Assembly: GCF_000003815.2 (NCBI RefSeq)
Contig: NC_049979.1
Coordinates: 25,433,899 to 25,497,898, forward strand
From: Branchiostoma floridae
Taxonomy: Eukaryota; Chordata; Leptocardii; Amphioxiformes; Branchiostomatidae
Length of the DNA: 64,000 bases
Direction: 5' to 3'
How positions within the stretch are numbered: position 1 is the first letter of the stretch; each line of letters begins with the position of its first letter. Positions 34,001 to 49,000 of this stretch are shown piece after piece. The notes under the pieces were generated by a model. The model ran no database searches, was not told the origin of the DNA, and worked only from the letters and a program-made list of their open reading frames with translations. Both the position numbers and the translations under genes were made by a program.

Positions 34001-37000
34001 TGTCGGTGGTCAGACCTGTTCTTTGGACACTTAGGTGGACCCAATTATTAGGGGACTCCAGCTCCATTTCTAGTAATGGCCAAGCTATTAGCCACTGTAA
34101 TGATCACCCTCGACTCGGATAATCTTTATTTACCATCAGGAAAAATGGGTATTTTCTTTAGTGCCCTCATGGCGGGTCCGTTAAAGAGGTTTTAAAGCGT
34201 GGTGCCCACATCAGTAGCCATGGCGAGCGACTGAGGACTCTCAAATCTATAGGGACACCAAACACAATGATTAGTCCAAAGCACAGGAATTGACAATTTA
34301 ACCATTAGCTTTTAGTTGACAACGATCCATCATACGTCGGCGAGTCTCCCCTTTGTGCTCGGCGAAATGAAGAGCTAACCTCTAGACCTTTTTATTCTTC
34401 CCGTCGCAAATAACTGCAATATCTTCGAAATGCCCATTTAGCCCGTGATAAGCTTGGATGGTCAATTCATCATCATCTTTGCAAGCGAAGTGCTCATTAT
34501 CTCTCTTGAGGACAGCGAGTATGAACTATGGAGTCCTAACAAGTCCCAGGGATGGCACCTATTGTCCCTTGATCCGGTACAGAAAATAACTGTGGCGATA
34601 GTGAAGTGGCCATTAACTATACAATGGTCACACAACGCCTGATCCATCAAGATCATAGCAGTGACTATGATTACGTCGACTTTGGACAGTTCTATTAACC
34701 CAGCAGGGCCCGTCTATGAAATGTCTACCGTGTGGTCTGGCCTTTTTGTACAGCGCATGACATGATGGACCTCCCTTTGACAGTAAAAAAGAGATGCTAT
34801 CTTCCCTTAAGCCAAACGGTACATCATCACTGCTGTAAGACATGGACTGTTGATTTGGAAACTGCAGTTCTAGACTTATATGATAGGAGGCACACTGGAA
34901 ACTTCCAACCATACTGGAGTGTAACACACACTGAATCCATCTGCATGTTATTCCAGTCATGTACACTTGTGTACCTTTACATATAACCACAATACCATGC
35001 TTGGCTTTCACCCTGAATTTAGCTATCACTGCTGAAAAGGCATTTACCACAACATCTTCAATGATATGGCGATCCTTCAGATTTCAGTTACCTGCATTTC
35101 CAATGAAAAGAAGACGTGTTAAAGTGTATGTATTTTGCGTTCAATTGGTGAATATGTTGCTAACAATGGACATTTGACATGGCGATGGCTAGACCTTACA
35201 CTATAATTCTTCCCTTTTATATAAGTGCAGGGCATCTTTTGAAAACCCAACAATGTTGAAGCAGACTTCAGGATATGCGGTAGACCTTGCGGCCCGAGGG
35301 CTCGCTTCAGGAATCCTGCTCCGTGAGTTTTACGGCCTCTCTGGAGGGCAACCCCATGTAACAAACTTGTAATGGCCTGCGTGAGATATGAGAGAACACA
35401 GTAACCACTCTAATTTTCCTAGGTGGGAATTTTGTGGCCCGATTACCCGGCAATGACGGTGTGGTTATTATGGGAGTAATATAAGAAGGGAGTACAAGAT
35501 GCTCATTTGGTAGACTCACGTATATAGTCAAGTGCGCAGTGGCAGAAGTATGTAGACAGCGAGGTGGTGTTTGCAAAATAGCCCCTCAGGGAAGAAGGGA
35601 TCTCGAGAAGGGAAGGACCCTTGGCAGAAAATCACTCAGAGAAAAGTCCTACAACTTTCAGGACTTATGCGATGGCGCCTTGCTGCTTCCTGTGAACGCA
35701 ACTGGAATCATATTTGGCAGAAAGATTCGCCTCATATCTCAGAAGGGACTCATAAATGATTTCTCACCTAACTTTGGAGTCTTGGTAATTGAATTGGATT
35801 TTAGCTGAAGGTGTACCAGAGATTATTGTGCTGATGTTTGGTGGCTTATTGCCTTCGCCTTCGTCTTCTTTTTTTTATTGCCAATGGATTACAATGCGGT
35901 ATCAATATCTACCTGCTACATAACCATTTTCCATTGCTAAGGCTAGGGAGACCTGCATGTGGGTAAAGACTTTGTACCTTAATTGAACTTGGAAAGATCC
36001 TTTACTTTGTCCACTGTCGAATGTAACTGACAGTTCTTCATTTTCTCTTCACAAGTCACAATCAATGGCTGTTGTTGAAAATAGCACTTGCACATAAATT
36101 GGTAGAACACCTGGTTGCAGCACGTTGTGTAGTCTAGCACAAAGCAGCCACAGGGGCATTATTGTTCCAGCTATTTCTGTACATGTAATTATAACTCTAA
36201 AGTGATCGGTCGCATAGAGGCTTTTCACATCATCTGATCTTGGTGGTAATATCTTGTTACAGATTATACAATGTAAGGCTGAAGTGCTTAGGCCTGAAAC
36301 TGGTTCCCATAGATGTTGGTAACGCTTGTTCACCTTTATCCGTTGGGTAACCTAAATCCATTGTTTTGAAAGCTGGGTATTACCAGGTATCACGTCCACA
36401 GGTGGTGGTTTTAAACATGTTAAATTTTCAAAATATTGTGGTTATTATCAAAATATTTCAATGTCCATTGATTTGGTAAACCTAAATACTCTGTTTTAAA
36501 AACAACGAATATGGGGTACCCCACGGATAAAGGTGAACTAGCGTTACATGTTTGTAGAAAATTTCTGTAAACTTCTGACTGTAGAATTAATACAAGAGGA
36601 AGATATTTTCTTGGTGCCATGTTCACGGACAATATCTAGTCAGATTAGAATGTTGGAAATCATGCCTGCCAAAAAGATTTTTGCACAGAACTCACTTGAT
36701 ATATCTGCATTTTGCAATGTACATGTACATGTAGGTGCTTGTTACTGATCTGTACTCTGAGATATCTTTATGCTGATTAATCAGACCTTATGTATTTTTG
36801 GGTTAAAGGAACATGGTATTTCATGTTAGTTTTGCGACATAGTTTAGATGCAACACTCTCCACCTGATGTTGTTTATATACGTTTGGACCCAAAAATTCA
36901 AATGTTGAGTCAGAGGATTTATTTTCTATATAACGGTGCATAATTATATACATGACAGATCTGACCTGAATCACCAAATTGAGATAGTCCTTTTAAGTGT

Positions 37001-40000
37001 GATTTGATACAAAAAAGGAATAACAAGTAAATGTTTCTGAAGTTGCCTTTACAGTAGTTTACTGTAAAACAGAACGTGTAAGTGAACAATTCTGATCCAT
37101 TTTGTCAAATGGAAAGAGGTCATTCGTAGGCAGAAGTTTGTTTCTTTGCTTGATTCTTTGACATAATCAAGCATGTACATGTATATTGGAACCAATCACA
37201 CTTATTGATAAGCTAGAGTAGTAATCTGCACTATGTTATGTCATGAAATGTGATCAGTGAAAAGCCCCGTTACGCTACCAGCCTTTGAAAATGGAGAACA
37301 GGTCCTTTACTGGTAAGTTATCCGTTATGACCTGGTGAAGGTAGTACATGGCAAGTCTATTCACCAATATTACTTATTAGGCATCAAGCATTATTGTTTG
37401 TGACAAGTTTGTTGGAATCCCCACAGACTTCTCGTAGCGTAAAGAGGAAAGTTACGCCTCACTGTTGTGCCCTGCTGTTTAGCAGACATGCAGCACCGGG
37501 TGCCAGATACCGCCACATATAGAAGTTTGGATGATTGTGTGCTGGAGCATGGCGTTTAAAATGTTGTGTAACACTTGGCGACACTGATAAAAAGTCATGA
37601 ATACATTACGTGGTAAGAATACGTGTTGAGACAATTGTCTAGGCTGATTAGACCCCCAGGGCTAAGACTTTATACATTCAGCGAGACAAGGGGTTTGTGA
37701 AAGAAAGCAAAAGGTCATTCAGTGTAGGTAGTTCACATATAGACTCCATTTTGGTTTTGTCCTGTCGTTGTTCAACAGCCATATCAATCAGCGAGTTCCC
37801 TCGCTGCTCCAGTTTGATGATGCTTGGGAAACAAGCTCAGCAGAAACAGAAAAAAGAAAATACGGGGAAATGAAAGATATTTATTGGTAAACAAGTCGAA
37901 AAAGAGAGTTCAGCGTGGGTTCAGCATAGCGGGAGAAAGCAATTTGCAACTGGGAAGCCGGCACCCAGACAGTGTCAGGCGACGGGTTTCCGTTCACGAG
38001 GCCGAGAGCGCCTCAGACCCCCCGTTAAGAGGCCGTACGTCTAACCTGGAGTTGACGTCTAACGGATCATAAGAATAGCTGTCGCCCGATGCGCGGGATG
38101 GTTTGGAATGAAGCAAACAACATGTCGTATTCCAAATACATATGACTTCATGGTATATTTTGCTGTACGTTTTGAATATTGACATTCCTCAATTTTCTCT
38201 GATATGTAAAAGACACAATAGATAAAGGAGACTCCTTTTCATGTTGATTATGGCCTGAACTGATGGCTAAAGGCTATGCAAACAGTTGAGCAAGGGCTTG
38301 TTGGGTCTGTATGTAGGTCAACATACACATTGTATAACTCGAGAAGTTGTGGATGGATCTTGGTGATATTTGGTAGGTATGTAGCAGTTGTGGAAAGGTA
38401 GGTCATGTTTGAAAATGGTGATTGCCTACGGTTCCGCAGCAGGTTTTGTACTTGTGTCTGTTTGTGTACAATATAACTCAAGAAGCTGTGACTGTATGTT
38501 AACGATATTTTATAGATGTGTAGCAGCTGTGGACAGGAAGGTCAAAAGTTTTCCTACGGGTCTTCAGCGAGCTTTGTACGTAAGTGCGTTTGTCTGTAAA
38601 GAACAAAACTCGAGATTTTGTGGATGGATTTCCATGATATTTGGTGGATGGGTAGGGCAAAAAGGAAGGTCAAGTTCAACAATGGGCCTCCTAGCGGCAA
38701 GTTGTGGTTTTGCAGCGGAGCTTTGACGTTGGAGGTCAAATGTTCTGCAAATGCCAGGTTCATGATTTTTTTAATCAATGGTTGATAGGTATGGGGGCAA
38801 GGATTATTGGTGTAGGTTTGGGCCCCCTAATAGCTTGTTTTGAACTGCAGGGGCTGATTTTGTTATAATCTTTGAAACATAATAACTCAGGAAAGGGTAC
38901 ACGGATTGTCATGATATTTCGTATGTACAAGTAGATACCTTGAGTGATGATTTATATAATGAAATGCTAATTATGTTGATCAGGTTCTTATATGCATAAG
39001 CAATGATAAAAGTTTACAAATCCTCATTTCAGGGTAAGACCTAATTTTGGGGACACTAGCTAGAGGCATGTTATTGTAGGTCATGAAAACAAATGGCTGT
39101 ACAAAAGTAGGTCAAGTAAACAGATCATGTAAACATATCAATCAGGTTGTGGAAATATCCTTGCATTGCTGTGTTGGGGTAATTTTTTTTCCCTTTTCTG
39201 TGTGGGTCTGTGTGTACATGTATGTTAACAGCATTACTTGAGAAGGTGTGGACTTGAAGGTTAAGTTCCAAAATTGTTTACCTGCCATTTTCCTATGGTA
39301 TCGCAGTAGGCTGTGTATGTGTGTGTGTTTGTTTGTTCGTGGACAACATTACTTGAGATTAGTTGGGATGGATAACCGCTACAAACACGTTCATGCAGTG
39401 TTTGCTACTGGGGTACATTTGTAGGTAGGGCTGGGTATCGGTACAGCGTACCGGTGCAAAACCGTTTTTTCTTACTGGACCGGACCTGAAAAAATTAGGT
39501 GGACCGGATGTTGGACCGATTAGAAAATTAACAGATTATTTTATCAGCGATTCACACGTTTTGGCGCTTGCAGGTGGAAGAAATTAACAAGAGTGAAGTA
39601 GAGTAGAGTTTATAGTAATTTCTACCAAGTTTTACAGCCAATCGTACAGGTGCAGTTAGTGTTGTAGAATTTTAAAATGCCAGTGTAAGTCTAATACTCC
39701 ACCATACAGATTTCTATGTAGTGAAATGGACCATTGGTATGAGTCATACTGAATCAGGTCCAGGTTCAGGTCCGGACCTGGACCTAATCCTTTGAACCTG
39801 AACTGGACCTGGACCTGAATTTTCTGTACCGGTACCCACCCCTATTTGTAGGTACATTGTACTCTTTAGTAATACATGAATGAGACATATTTGGCAAAAG
39901 AATTTCTGATTTCTAGTACATGACAAATCATGGTCTGAAAAATGAATCACACCTGTTGGCAATACAAAATGTTCCACAAAAAAAAAAAGTCATTTTAAAA

Positions 40001-43000
40001 AGCCACACTGCAGTGCAAACCTTTCTAAACTACTTTGTTCTGTCAGCTTGGCAGGGTATGTCCTCTTAGAATCTCCTTGTCCTGGTTATCCAAATTATCC
40101 AACTGGCCTCATACTGTTTCGCCAAGTTTGATGATTTATCATTTATATGACATGTGACAAAACTGTTCATCAGTGAGAAGACTTGTAATTTTAAAAAATT
40201 AGGTAGGGCCAATAAGTTAACAAAATGTAAAGAATGTGAATACGTTCACTGGTAATGACACTTTCAGCAACAGCGAGTCACTTCCTTTTTCCTCTGCATT
40301 CAGTTCAATACAATCCATGAAAGGCCAGTCAGAAGAGAGCTAAATCATTCAGCCTATACCCAGCAATTCAAACTTCTTGAAGTGACATCAAACACCTAAG
40401 AAAAGTTTTCAATTCCTTGCCCTGCCAGAGCTTAATATACTGAAGTTGATGATAAGTATGTATCAGCTCTAAGAAGGTCAGAATTCATCACCCAGAAAAG
40501 GAATTGGCTGTCTGCCACCCAAATAGGACCATAAGACACCAATCCTTCAAGACTATGCCACTTGTGCAGAGAAAGGTTGGGATATCAAGCCATTCAACCT
40601 TGAGATAGATTTATTCCTGGTGAACGTAGAGAAAGGGTTGTGTGACGGAGGCTCTTTTCCTATCTCATCGGGCCTTGTGGGGTCTTCTTTCATACCGCCG
40701 AACTGATAACTCTACGTGAAACCTGCCACTTGATGCATGACATTGAAACATGAGTCGCCAATTCTTATCTACAAGCCATCAGCTCTACTTTGACCACGGA
40801 CTATATTCTGGCGTAATTGCCTCCCCGTTTGGTGACCTCAGTGTTCGGTTTACAGGTATCCAACGTCTCCAAATGACGTCTTCCTCTGTGGTTATGAGCT
40901 GGGGAAAGTTTGTTTATGGCCGGCCCGTGGTGTTTATTTCTACAGATGTAATGACATCCAATTTCCTTAGTTGGGTGATGAGCACTCACGTAGCCATAAA
41001 ATGCCAGAGGCGGCACAAAGTAGTCCACCTGGGGGGTGGGAAAGGTGAAGTGAAAGGCTGTTTGTTGTGAAGCAATACCCCCAGACGGCAGCATGCTTCT
41101 TGATGTACTTAAGTGCTGAGCGATAAGGTCACCCTTAAACTTGATAGAATCTTTAGGGAAAGACGTACGGTCCACATCTTCACCCAAAGTTTGTTAGAGT
41201 CTGAATGATGTCGTATCCTCCCATCCAATCCCAACAGCTGGAGCACTGCAGAATCACCTGTACTGCCATGTAAATATTGGGCGGTTGATATGTTCGCTGA
41301 TAAGGTTAGGAGATTTGTGGACGTCGCTTCTAGTAAGCCCGGAGTGTTGTCGTCTCCAGATTTTGAAGGATGCTAAGATTGTAATTTTGGCCTTTCAGGG
41401 AAGAGCAAGGGGTCTGCCATTGGGAAGTAAAGTTATTGTATGGAGTTTCAAGCATTGGCTATGTTATTTTGTCATCACAGGTTGAGAACTAGCAGGTGTG
41501 CTTATTATCGAGTTGAGCAGAAATATGTATAATCGTGCATGATTTATCAAAATCCTTGAGAAACACAACAAACTCAAACATCCCTTGGCTCCCCCTCCAT
41601 GACTGTGAAATGTCTTGTCCCATGGGACTTCAGAAGCTTTGATTAAAAAGCAGGGCCTTGATGCTAGATAAGCCCAATATATGAGAAATGGGGGCTTTCC
41701 ACCCACACAACAGTACACAAAGCAGCACCATGGACATGGCATGTACAAGCACAACCAGGAAATACTGGATTACCTAGGGTATCTGGTGTATCAAGGATGT
41801 GCTGTGACAGCATACATCATGACAAATCTACAGCCTTTAATGTTCGGCTACACTACAAGATGGACTGTATTATAGCTGCCACTGAGAATCAGTCCAACTC
41901 AGACATTTACACTTTCATTCCAATATATTAAGTTATTTTGGCCATAAATGTAACTAGTGTCTTTACTCATAATTGAGGTATATTTAGTGTCTATAAGGCT
42001 TTGACAGAACAGAATTAGAAAAAAAATTGTAGAAGGATGCTCTATCTAAAAAAAAAAGAATTAGAGAAGTGACCTTCGGCTGAAGTTTATTGTGAACAGA
42101 TGTCCTACTCTCCTCTTTCTTTATGTGTGGAAACTAGCCTGGCTTGATATTTGATTAATTCAATTTGGTGCAGGGAAATCAGGAAGGAAGCCGGTCAGCA
42201 ATCAACTTTGCCAGGGCAATGTCGTGCTTTCTGGTTAGGAAATATAATTTGGGGAAACATTGCCCTGCCTGTGATAACCTCGCTGACATAGGGTCCCACG
42301 GGCCCCCCGGCTATAAAAGACCCTCCTCACCTTAGAGAGCAAAGAAATATTATGAACAGACCTAAGTAAAGGCATAGATTTAATCAGGCTACCCCCAGAG
42401 CAGGAAGTCGCGCTTCTAATATCTATCTGACGCCAGGCTGCTGCCATGTGAACCACGCGGGGACATCTGGAGTCTCTTCAATGAAAATGAAGACTGCCCC
42501 GCTGCCCTTATAGTACAGAAGTCTGTTGTTTGCCAAAGATTGACCAGCCGTAATAGCACTTTGCTTTAGAGGAGCTTTATAGGTTGACTGCTTGTGCACT
42601 TTTCGGCCCTCTAGCCATCTGCAAATTGTTTGGCGACTCAGCCATGCGCCCTGAAGTTTGATAGACTTGTATGGTTTTAATTGGATGGGATGGACTTTTG
42701 TGTCACCCGTGGAGAGAAGCATGTCCAGCCTCGCATTAAGCCATAAAGAACTTTTAGCAATTGGTTTGTGGCCCAAAGCGCAGATGTGATTGCCTTTCGT
42801 GGCATGGACGATTTAAAGTGCACGTGGCATAGCGAAAGTGCTTCTTGAATAAGAGTCCCCCTGGCTATCTAGGTCAAACCAAACTTAACATTGAAATTTA
42901 TCTGTGCACCAAAGGTGAAAGGTGACAACGGGTGCACACCAGTCTATCCTCCAGGATTGCTTTATTGGCCTACGCTTCGACGTGGTGCACGTGCCGCGCC

Positions 43001-46000
43001 TGCCAAAAGCTTCGCGAAAGGAAAAACGGGCATTGGATCGCTGCCAGGAGAGGTCGCGGCAAACTTAACATCCGAAGTTATCGGTACACTCAAGGGTAAA
43101 TTCGATGACTACGTACACATGACCTCTTATGGATCACTGTATTGAGTTATGTTGCGGCGACTGTACATAAAATGCACCTCAATGCTGCCCACTGCGGCCT
43201 TTTGAAATCTGATAATTTTTTATGTCACGCAGTTAACCCTGGAAAGATTGGCCCACCGGGTCACTCATTTTGTGCAGGAACCGTATGGCTGTGTGGAGAT
43301 AGTTGAGTTGTGGGGCCACAGAGATTTCAGATTAGAGGAATAAGAGGCTCATTATGGACACCAAAGGGCCAGTATTTGCGCAACAGTTCACAGTGTGGCA
43401 TATGCCCCCTTCAGTGTCAGAGTTATTAATGACCACATGAAATATTCTCATGGATGACCCTTATTCCTCGAAAGGTTACAGAGTGGTACCATTATCCTCC
43501 CCTTCGACCAAGCAGTGCTCGCGATGTCAGCGTAAGGAGGTGCATGTGCTGATGCATCTATGTGGATGGGACAGCGTGCCCGTCATATTAGGCACTTAGG
43601 ATCGCGCCGCGTGGGACTCGACTGGGTTTCGAGTTGAACAGAAGGAGAAATAATCGCCCTGGCTCGGTTCAGGAACACCAGCAGGGTCGAGCACGATCTC
43701 AGATGGTGCGGGTTACCTGCCGCGGCGACATGGCAGACACGGCGGGGAGCGAATGATTAGTGGCCGTACGCTCGCCACATGACACGTCCTGTAATAACCT
43801 GCTGCCACTATCTGCACCACAGTCACCTGCTCGCACTACTGACCCCCCGGCTGACATCCATAGCAATTGGTGCAGATGTAGGACAGCAGGGCTACTGCAA
43901 TATTCTGACCTGGTAGTGTAGTGCCTCACACTGAAACACCAAGTGTGATCTTTTGCATCATCACCTTGACCACCTTGGCCTCCACAATCAGAACCTTTAC
44001 CAATGTCAGATGAGATTTCTTTCAGGCTGGCTGATTCGGCAATTTGGCACATGTGCCTCCCCCCACCCCTATGTCAGCCCGCAGTTCATGAAAAAGGCAA
44101 TCTCTGCAATCGCGCCTGCCAATGTCATTGTGAATGTCACAACGCATGCAACTCAAGAAGCAATATCTTTCTTCCCGAAGGATTTGGTGTTAGGGATTAT
44201 GGAAATGTCTCTTAACCTTGCACCTGCCTCTCCAATGTGGTAGCATTAATCTGCTCTCTAACAATCTCTGTGTGCCACAGGGGCGCAAGTCCAGGCGTGA
44301 GAGACGGGCCTTCCGAGAGAAGAGGTTGCGGGGTCGCAAGATAAGTCCTCCAAGGTATAGCCCATCTTGGCGTGGTATTTTGATTCTAGTCCTCTCAAGG
44401 CACAGTGACAGTGTGGAGTGGGGAAGTCAGAGGTCCCCATGGACAGCGGTAATGGCCACGTAATGAGCCAGGATGGGAGTTTGGTAGAAATAACAAGGAC
44501 GGGGATTTACCTGAGCCAAATCAGACCATGTCATTTCTACTGGTACATCCTTTTTCAGAATCAATCTTACAATTGTCAGGCAGGCGTATGGAGTGGAAAA
44601 GATGTAAAAACCTGGCATTCATTTTCTAAGTTAAGTTAAGTATCCGTATTATGTTTAACCAAAATGTTCAACTTGCCAGTTAATTTTGTAATGAGTTTGC
44701 AATGTTTAGCTACATGTTGAAATAAGTGAACTGTAAAAAGCAGACTTACATTGTAACATGTCCTCACCCAAAACAGGATGTATCTGTTACATGTACATCA
44801 CACAGTCTACTGCTGGTTAATATCTTTGTCATCATTGTCTATCAAAGTGTTTTTTTTATAAATGAACTGTAACGTCATGCGACGTCAAAGAACTAGGGTG
44901 TACAAAGGTGGTAAAGAGAGGATAGCACCTCGTGTTTTTTTTATTAGCTGTGGTATGCTATCTTTTGGCAGCCATCCATTATGTATTTTTGTGACAACCA
45001 TTACCCCTACTAAACTGTATTGCATGATTAAGTTGATATCTATTGATGGCATGTTTTGCACCATGGGTTAGCTCCACAGAGGGGTATCACTCTCGGGGGA
45101 ATCGGAGTCACCGACCCTACAGAATCCCACATACAAATGCCCATTAACGGCACCGCCAACTCTTCAAGTTAACACCACCCCATTTTCGGCGAAACCAACT
45201 GAAAAATTCAAGTAGGCCTGCGAGAGATAACACATTGCTTACATCATCGTTTGGATAGCGGTATGTAACGGGAGCATACTTGAGAGGCAACGTCGACTGG
45301 TGGCAAGTCACGGAGTATGGTTAGCGGGCAAGTGACCCGCTTCAAGGATTTACTCATCTTAGCAGATTGGAGGGGCATTACAGGGATCGCCCTTCACACG
45401 GAGACCCCACATTAGCACTGTCGTAGTGTATAATGCGGAGCATTCCTTGGTTCATCTTTGATATACAGGGCGGTCAAACAGAACTGCATACTGATAACTG
45501 CTGTCTTAAAGCTTAGCACTGACAAAATCAGCCGACATTTGCCTTCGGGACTATTTCCATAAGTGGACAATTTGCACAGTCCATCCCACAGTAGGACGTC
45601 TGATTGCCCAACTCACCATATTTCTTTCTGTCACACAGTTACGCCCGACGAGACAGCCCAACGTATCAGCCTTACAGAAGGTGTGCGAAACCAGTCGCAT
45701 TTTTAAAACTTGTAATACTGATGTTTACCACAGGTAGAATTGTCATTCTAAGTGAATGCTTTTATGTCAATCTTTGCTTTGATTAGAATAAGATATAGCA
45801 TAATGCACTGGAGTAGTCTACAGTCATTTTGTGTGTGTGTGTGGGGGGGGGGATTTTTGTTATCCACTTCCTGTACAAATGTCAGCAAACCAAGCTATCA
45901 TGATGTGTGTTGAGGAATTCTATTCCATGTGTTGTGAAGTGGAAACACGATTGGTTCACCAGTTTTTGTTGTACCCTGCTCAACAGAGAGTCATCGGAAT

Positions 46001-49000
46001 CCAGCTCCCGGTCGCGTTCCCGCTCCCCGGTGAATGAGGGTCAGGTCACATTCATCACCAGCTTCGGTGGCGAGGAGAGCCCGTCCCGTACCCAGCAAGC
46101 ATCCATCGGACCTCACCTGCCGTCGGCCCACCCTCCCCAGCACGGATCCTCCTCTCGTACTGATCAATCTCGAGCTCAGTCCCGGTCGGTGCATCAGTCC
46201 TTCGCCTTTCAGATACTCTGCCATTTGCTGGACTTCAAACAGAGTAACGCTCTCAGGTTTAATGCCGGCAAGGGGGAAATTCAGGTTGTGGACATTAGAA
46301 CGTTTTAGTCCAGACTTTAAATGAACAGTGGGAAGGGAGGGCAATTTTCAGTCCCTGCGCAAGATAGAAGTCATCATTACCTGGAGGTAAGAGGTAGGTG
46401 TTTGTGATGGAAGAACCATGAACTTCAGTTATGCTTTTGCTTCTGCGAGGTGAGGATAGACAACAATCTTGTCTGGAAAGAAAACTGCCATGTTATTGTA
46501 CAGCCAACCTATTGTTGTTGTGGATTTATTTTGAGTGGCTGAAGTGTCTAAAAGCTTACAATAATTCTGTGTTTATTTCCCCCGGCAGTTCTGACAAGAA
46601 ACACAGACGGCGGAGTAGCAGCTCCAGATCGAAAAGCTCATCAAGCTCATCATCCAGGTCATCATCCAGGTCAAGATCCAGATCTCACTCCAGATCTCAC
46701 TCCTACGACAGACACCGCCCAAGGCAGAGACGGGGCTCCAGAGACCAGAGTAGGTATTCGCGATCGGGATCTAGAGACCGACACAGGCGAAGAGGCACCC
46801 GAGAAAGGTCACACGAACGAGGGGGGCGGTACAAAGATGTGTCTCGGATGTACCGGCGCAGGTCTAAGAGCAGGTCGCGATCTCGAGACAAAAGGACGTC
46901 AACGTCTTATGGCCGTCGCAGGTCAAGATCTCGGTCTGCATCAAGGGATCGTGGGCATCGTAGGAGCCGGACTAATTCTCCAGTACATAGAAAATCGCAA
47001 ACACGAAGTCGAAGCCACGATCGCGCAAAGAGCAACAGTGAAAAAAGGGAGCTTGAGGCAAAACCTACTATGTGAGTAATAGGAAATAGCTGCCGTTAGT
47101 ATCTCTCTGCTTTTATCTGTTTGCATTTCCCACCTAAGATTGTAAATCACCACTACTGTGACTGACATCTACATATGGCTGCTGGCTCATGGAATAATTT
47201 GAGTCTCATTTTTTCTGCTATGTCTCTTTCTGTCTCTGTAGGCCCGACACCCCACAAGCCGGTAAAGCAACAGAGGCCCTGAAAGTCAGTAAGAATCATT
47301 GACATTTTCTTGCTTATTGCTCACATCAACTGTGAACTGTAACTTCTTAGCTCATTGTCATTTCATGTGCGTCCTCGCCGGCTTGAACTTGGCACTGTAA
47401 ATTACCCAAGTCAGGCGGGATGAGCACACCTATAAATATGCACAACGTGCCAGACCTCCATAAGGTGGCGGAATCTACATTACCAATTCTGTCGCTAACG
47501 TGCCATTTTCAAAATGTGAATGCTACCTGCTGACCTGTGCCGCTATTTTGATTCGCTCCCCCAAGAACATTTACTACTCACCTTTAAGAAGTTGATATTC
47601 GGCAGACAAACCAGCCATACTTGATTCAGAATGTGTTTGTAATTTGGCCCTAATGACCGTTTTATGAATCCCCCTTTTTGCCAGTTCCCTGTCTGTGCCA
47701 CCTAGAGTGATGTACAGAAAGGTTTCCAATTGCCAATGGACGACTGTGCAAATTTAGGGCTTGTGTGAAGGAGGGACCAACTTTTCCCTGAAACACAAAG
47801 ATGTTAATCTAATTCACAAGAGAAGTAAGAAAGTGGATGCTATACTATTAGGAATTAAGTGTATTAATTCTCCTTTCCCCTATGTACCTCCCATATGCAA
47901 GCAGTCTCGTGTGCACAAGTACATGTAAATTCTATCTACCGTTCCTGTTTTGGAGTGGCAGTCAAAGCAGTTGACCCTAGTGCGGGAAGGGCATCTGCTA
48001 ATTACCAGTCCTTAATTGGTGAATAATAACGATATCACAGATGTGGCATGGATGCCATAAATTTGTGTGTGTGGCAGTCTTTTTTTTAAGCAGACATACA
48101 TGTATTTCATGCTTGATGGCTCCAAGCAGATGTGCCAGTATTTCACAAGCGTTGTAAACAGCATTAGAATGGTTCAAGGGGTAAGAATGCATGGGTGAGT
48201 GTGTCCTTGGATTTTTTTTATCTTGTACAATCCAGGCAGTGACACCTGGGTACTTTGCGTAGATGGGATCTGCTCTGCCCGGTGTAGATAAAAGTTTGGC
48301 ATGCCCCTGGGGAATGGTAGCCAGTGGGTGAAACAGTATCTTACATGTGCAGGACCGGGGATATCAGATCACTGCGTTGGGCTGCATTGCTTCCATCTGA
48401 CACCTGTGTCCCCACCTGCACTAAGGGTTTTGGTAATAAGTCCTGTCAGAGAAAGGTGCTTAAGCCACCAACCGCAAAGGTGGGAGATCTGGCCCTCGCT
48501 GGCAACTCAGGAAAGCTAATACCACAGCATTAGGAAATGAAAACCGCCTGAATGGCACATAATCCGACACAAGAGGGGTCTTTAATTTTCTGGGGTTTCC
48601 CCTTGGTTGGCTTGGATGCCAAGGTTGGAAATGATACCCTTATGGGGCTTCATGGTAGATGGGATAGAACCTCACCTTTTGCTCTGCTATTTTTCTTCGA
48701 TGTGACATTACTTTACTAGTCCAATAAGCCTGGACTCACCAGAATTATTCATCTATGCAGATCAGGCTGGAGCCAGGCTTTGTTTTGTAGAGTCTAGCCT
48801 CGGGCAACAACCCCTGCTGGTCATAACTCAAAACTCTGGTGTCTACCAAGCAAAACAAAGAGGTTCTAATTGAAATTGATACTGTAATGTGCAATCAGAC
48901 ATGAGACGGGGTGGGGGGGACTGCTTCCTCCAGGTTGTAAAAGTGCCATATCTATTCAATTAATTATACAGGGAGGGAACAGCAAGGTCTGATATTGAAT

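Noticed and set aside
37824-38072. Basic 82-codon ORF (MGNKLSRNRKKKIRGNE...)
   Set aside because: No homology recognised, no splice context, and it lies within the long CLASRP intron.
42423-42776. 117-codon minus-strand ORF in intron 8
   Set aside because: Composition is not protein-like and no motif is visible. Length is within chance for this base composition.
45991-46344. Minus-strand and alternative plus-frame ORFs over CLASRP exon 11
   Set aside because: Shadows of the real exon. The CLASRP frame is fixed by VTFITSFGG and by phases on both sides.
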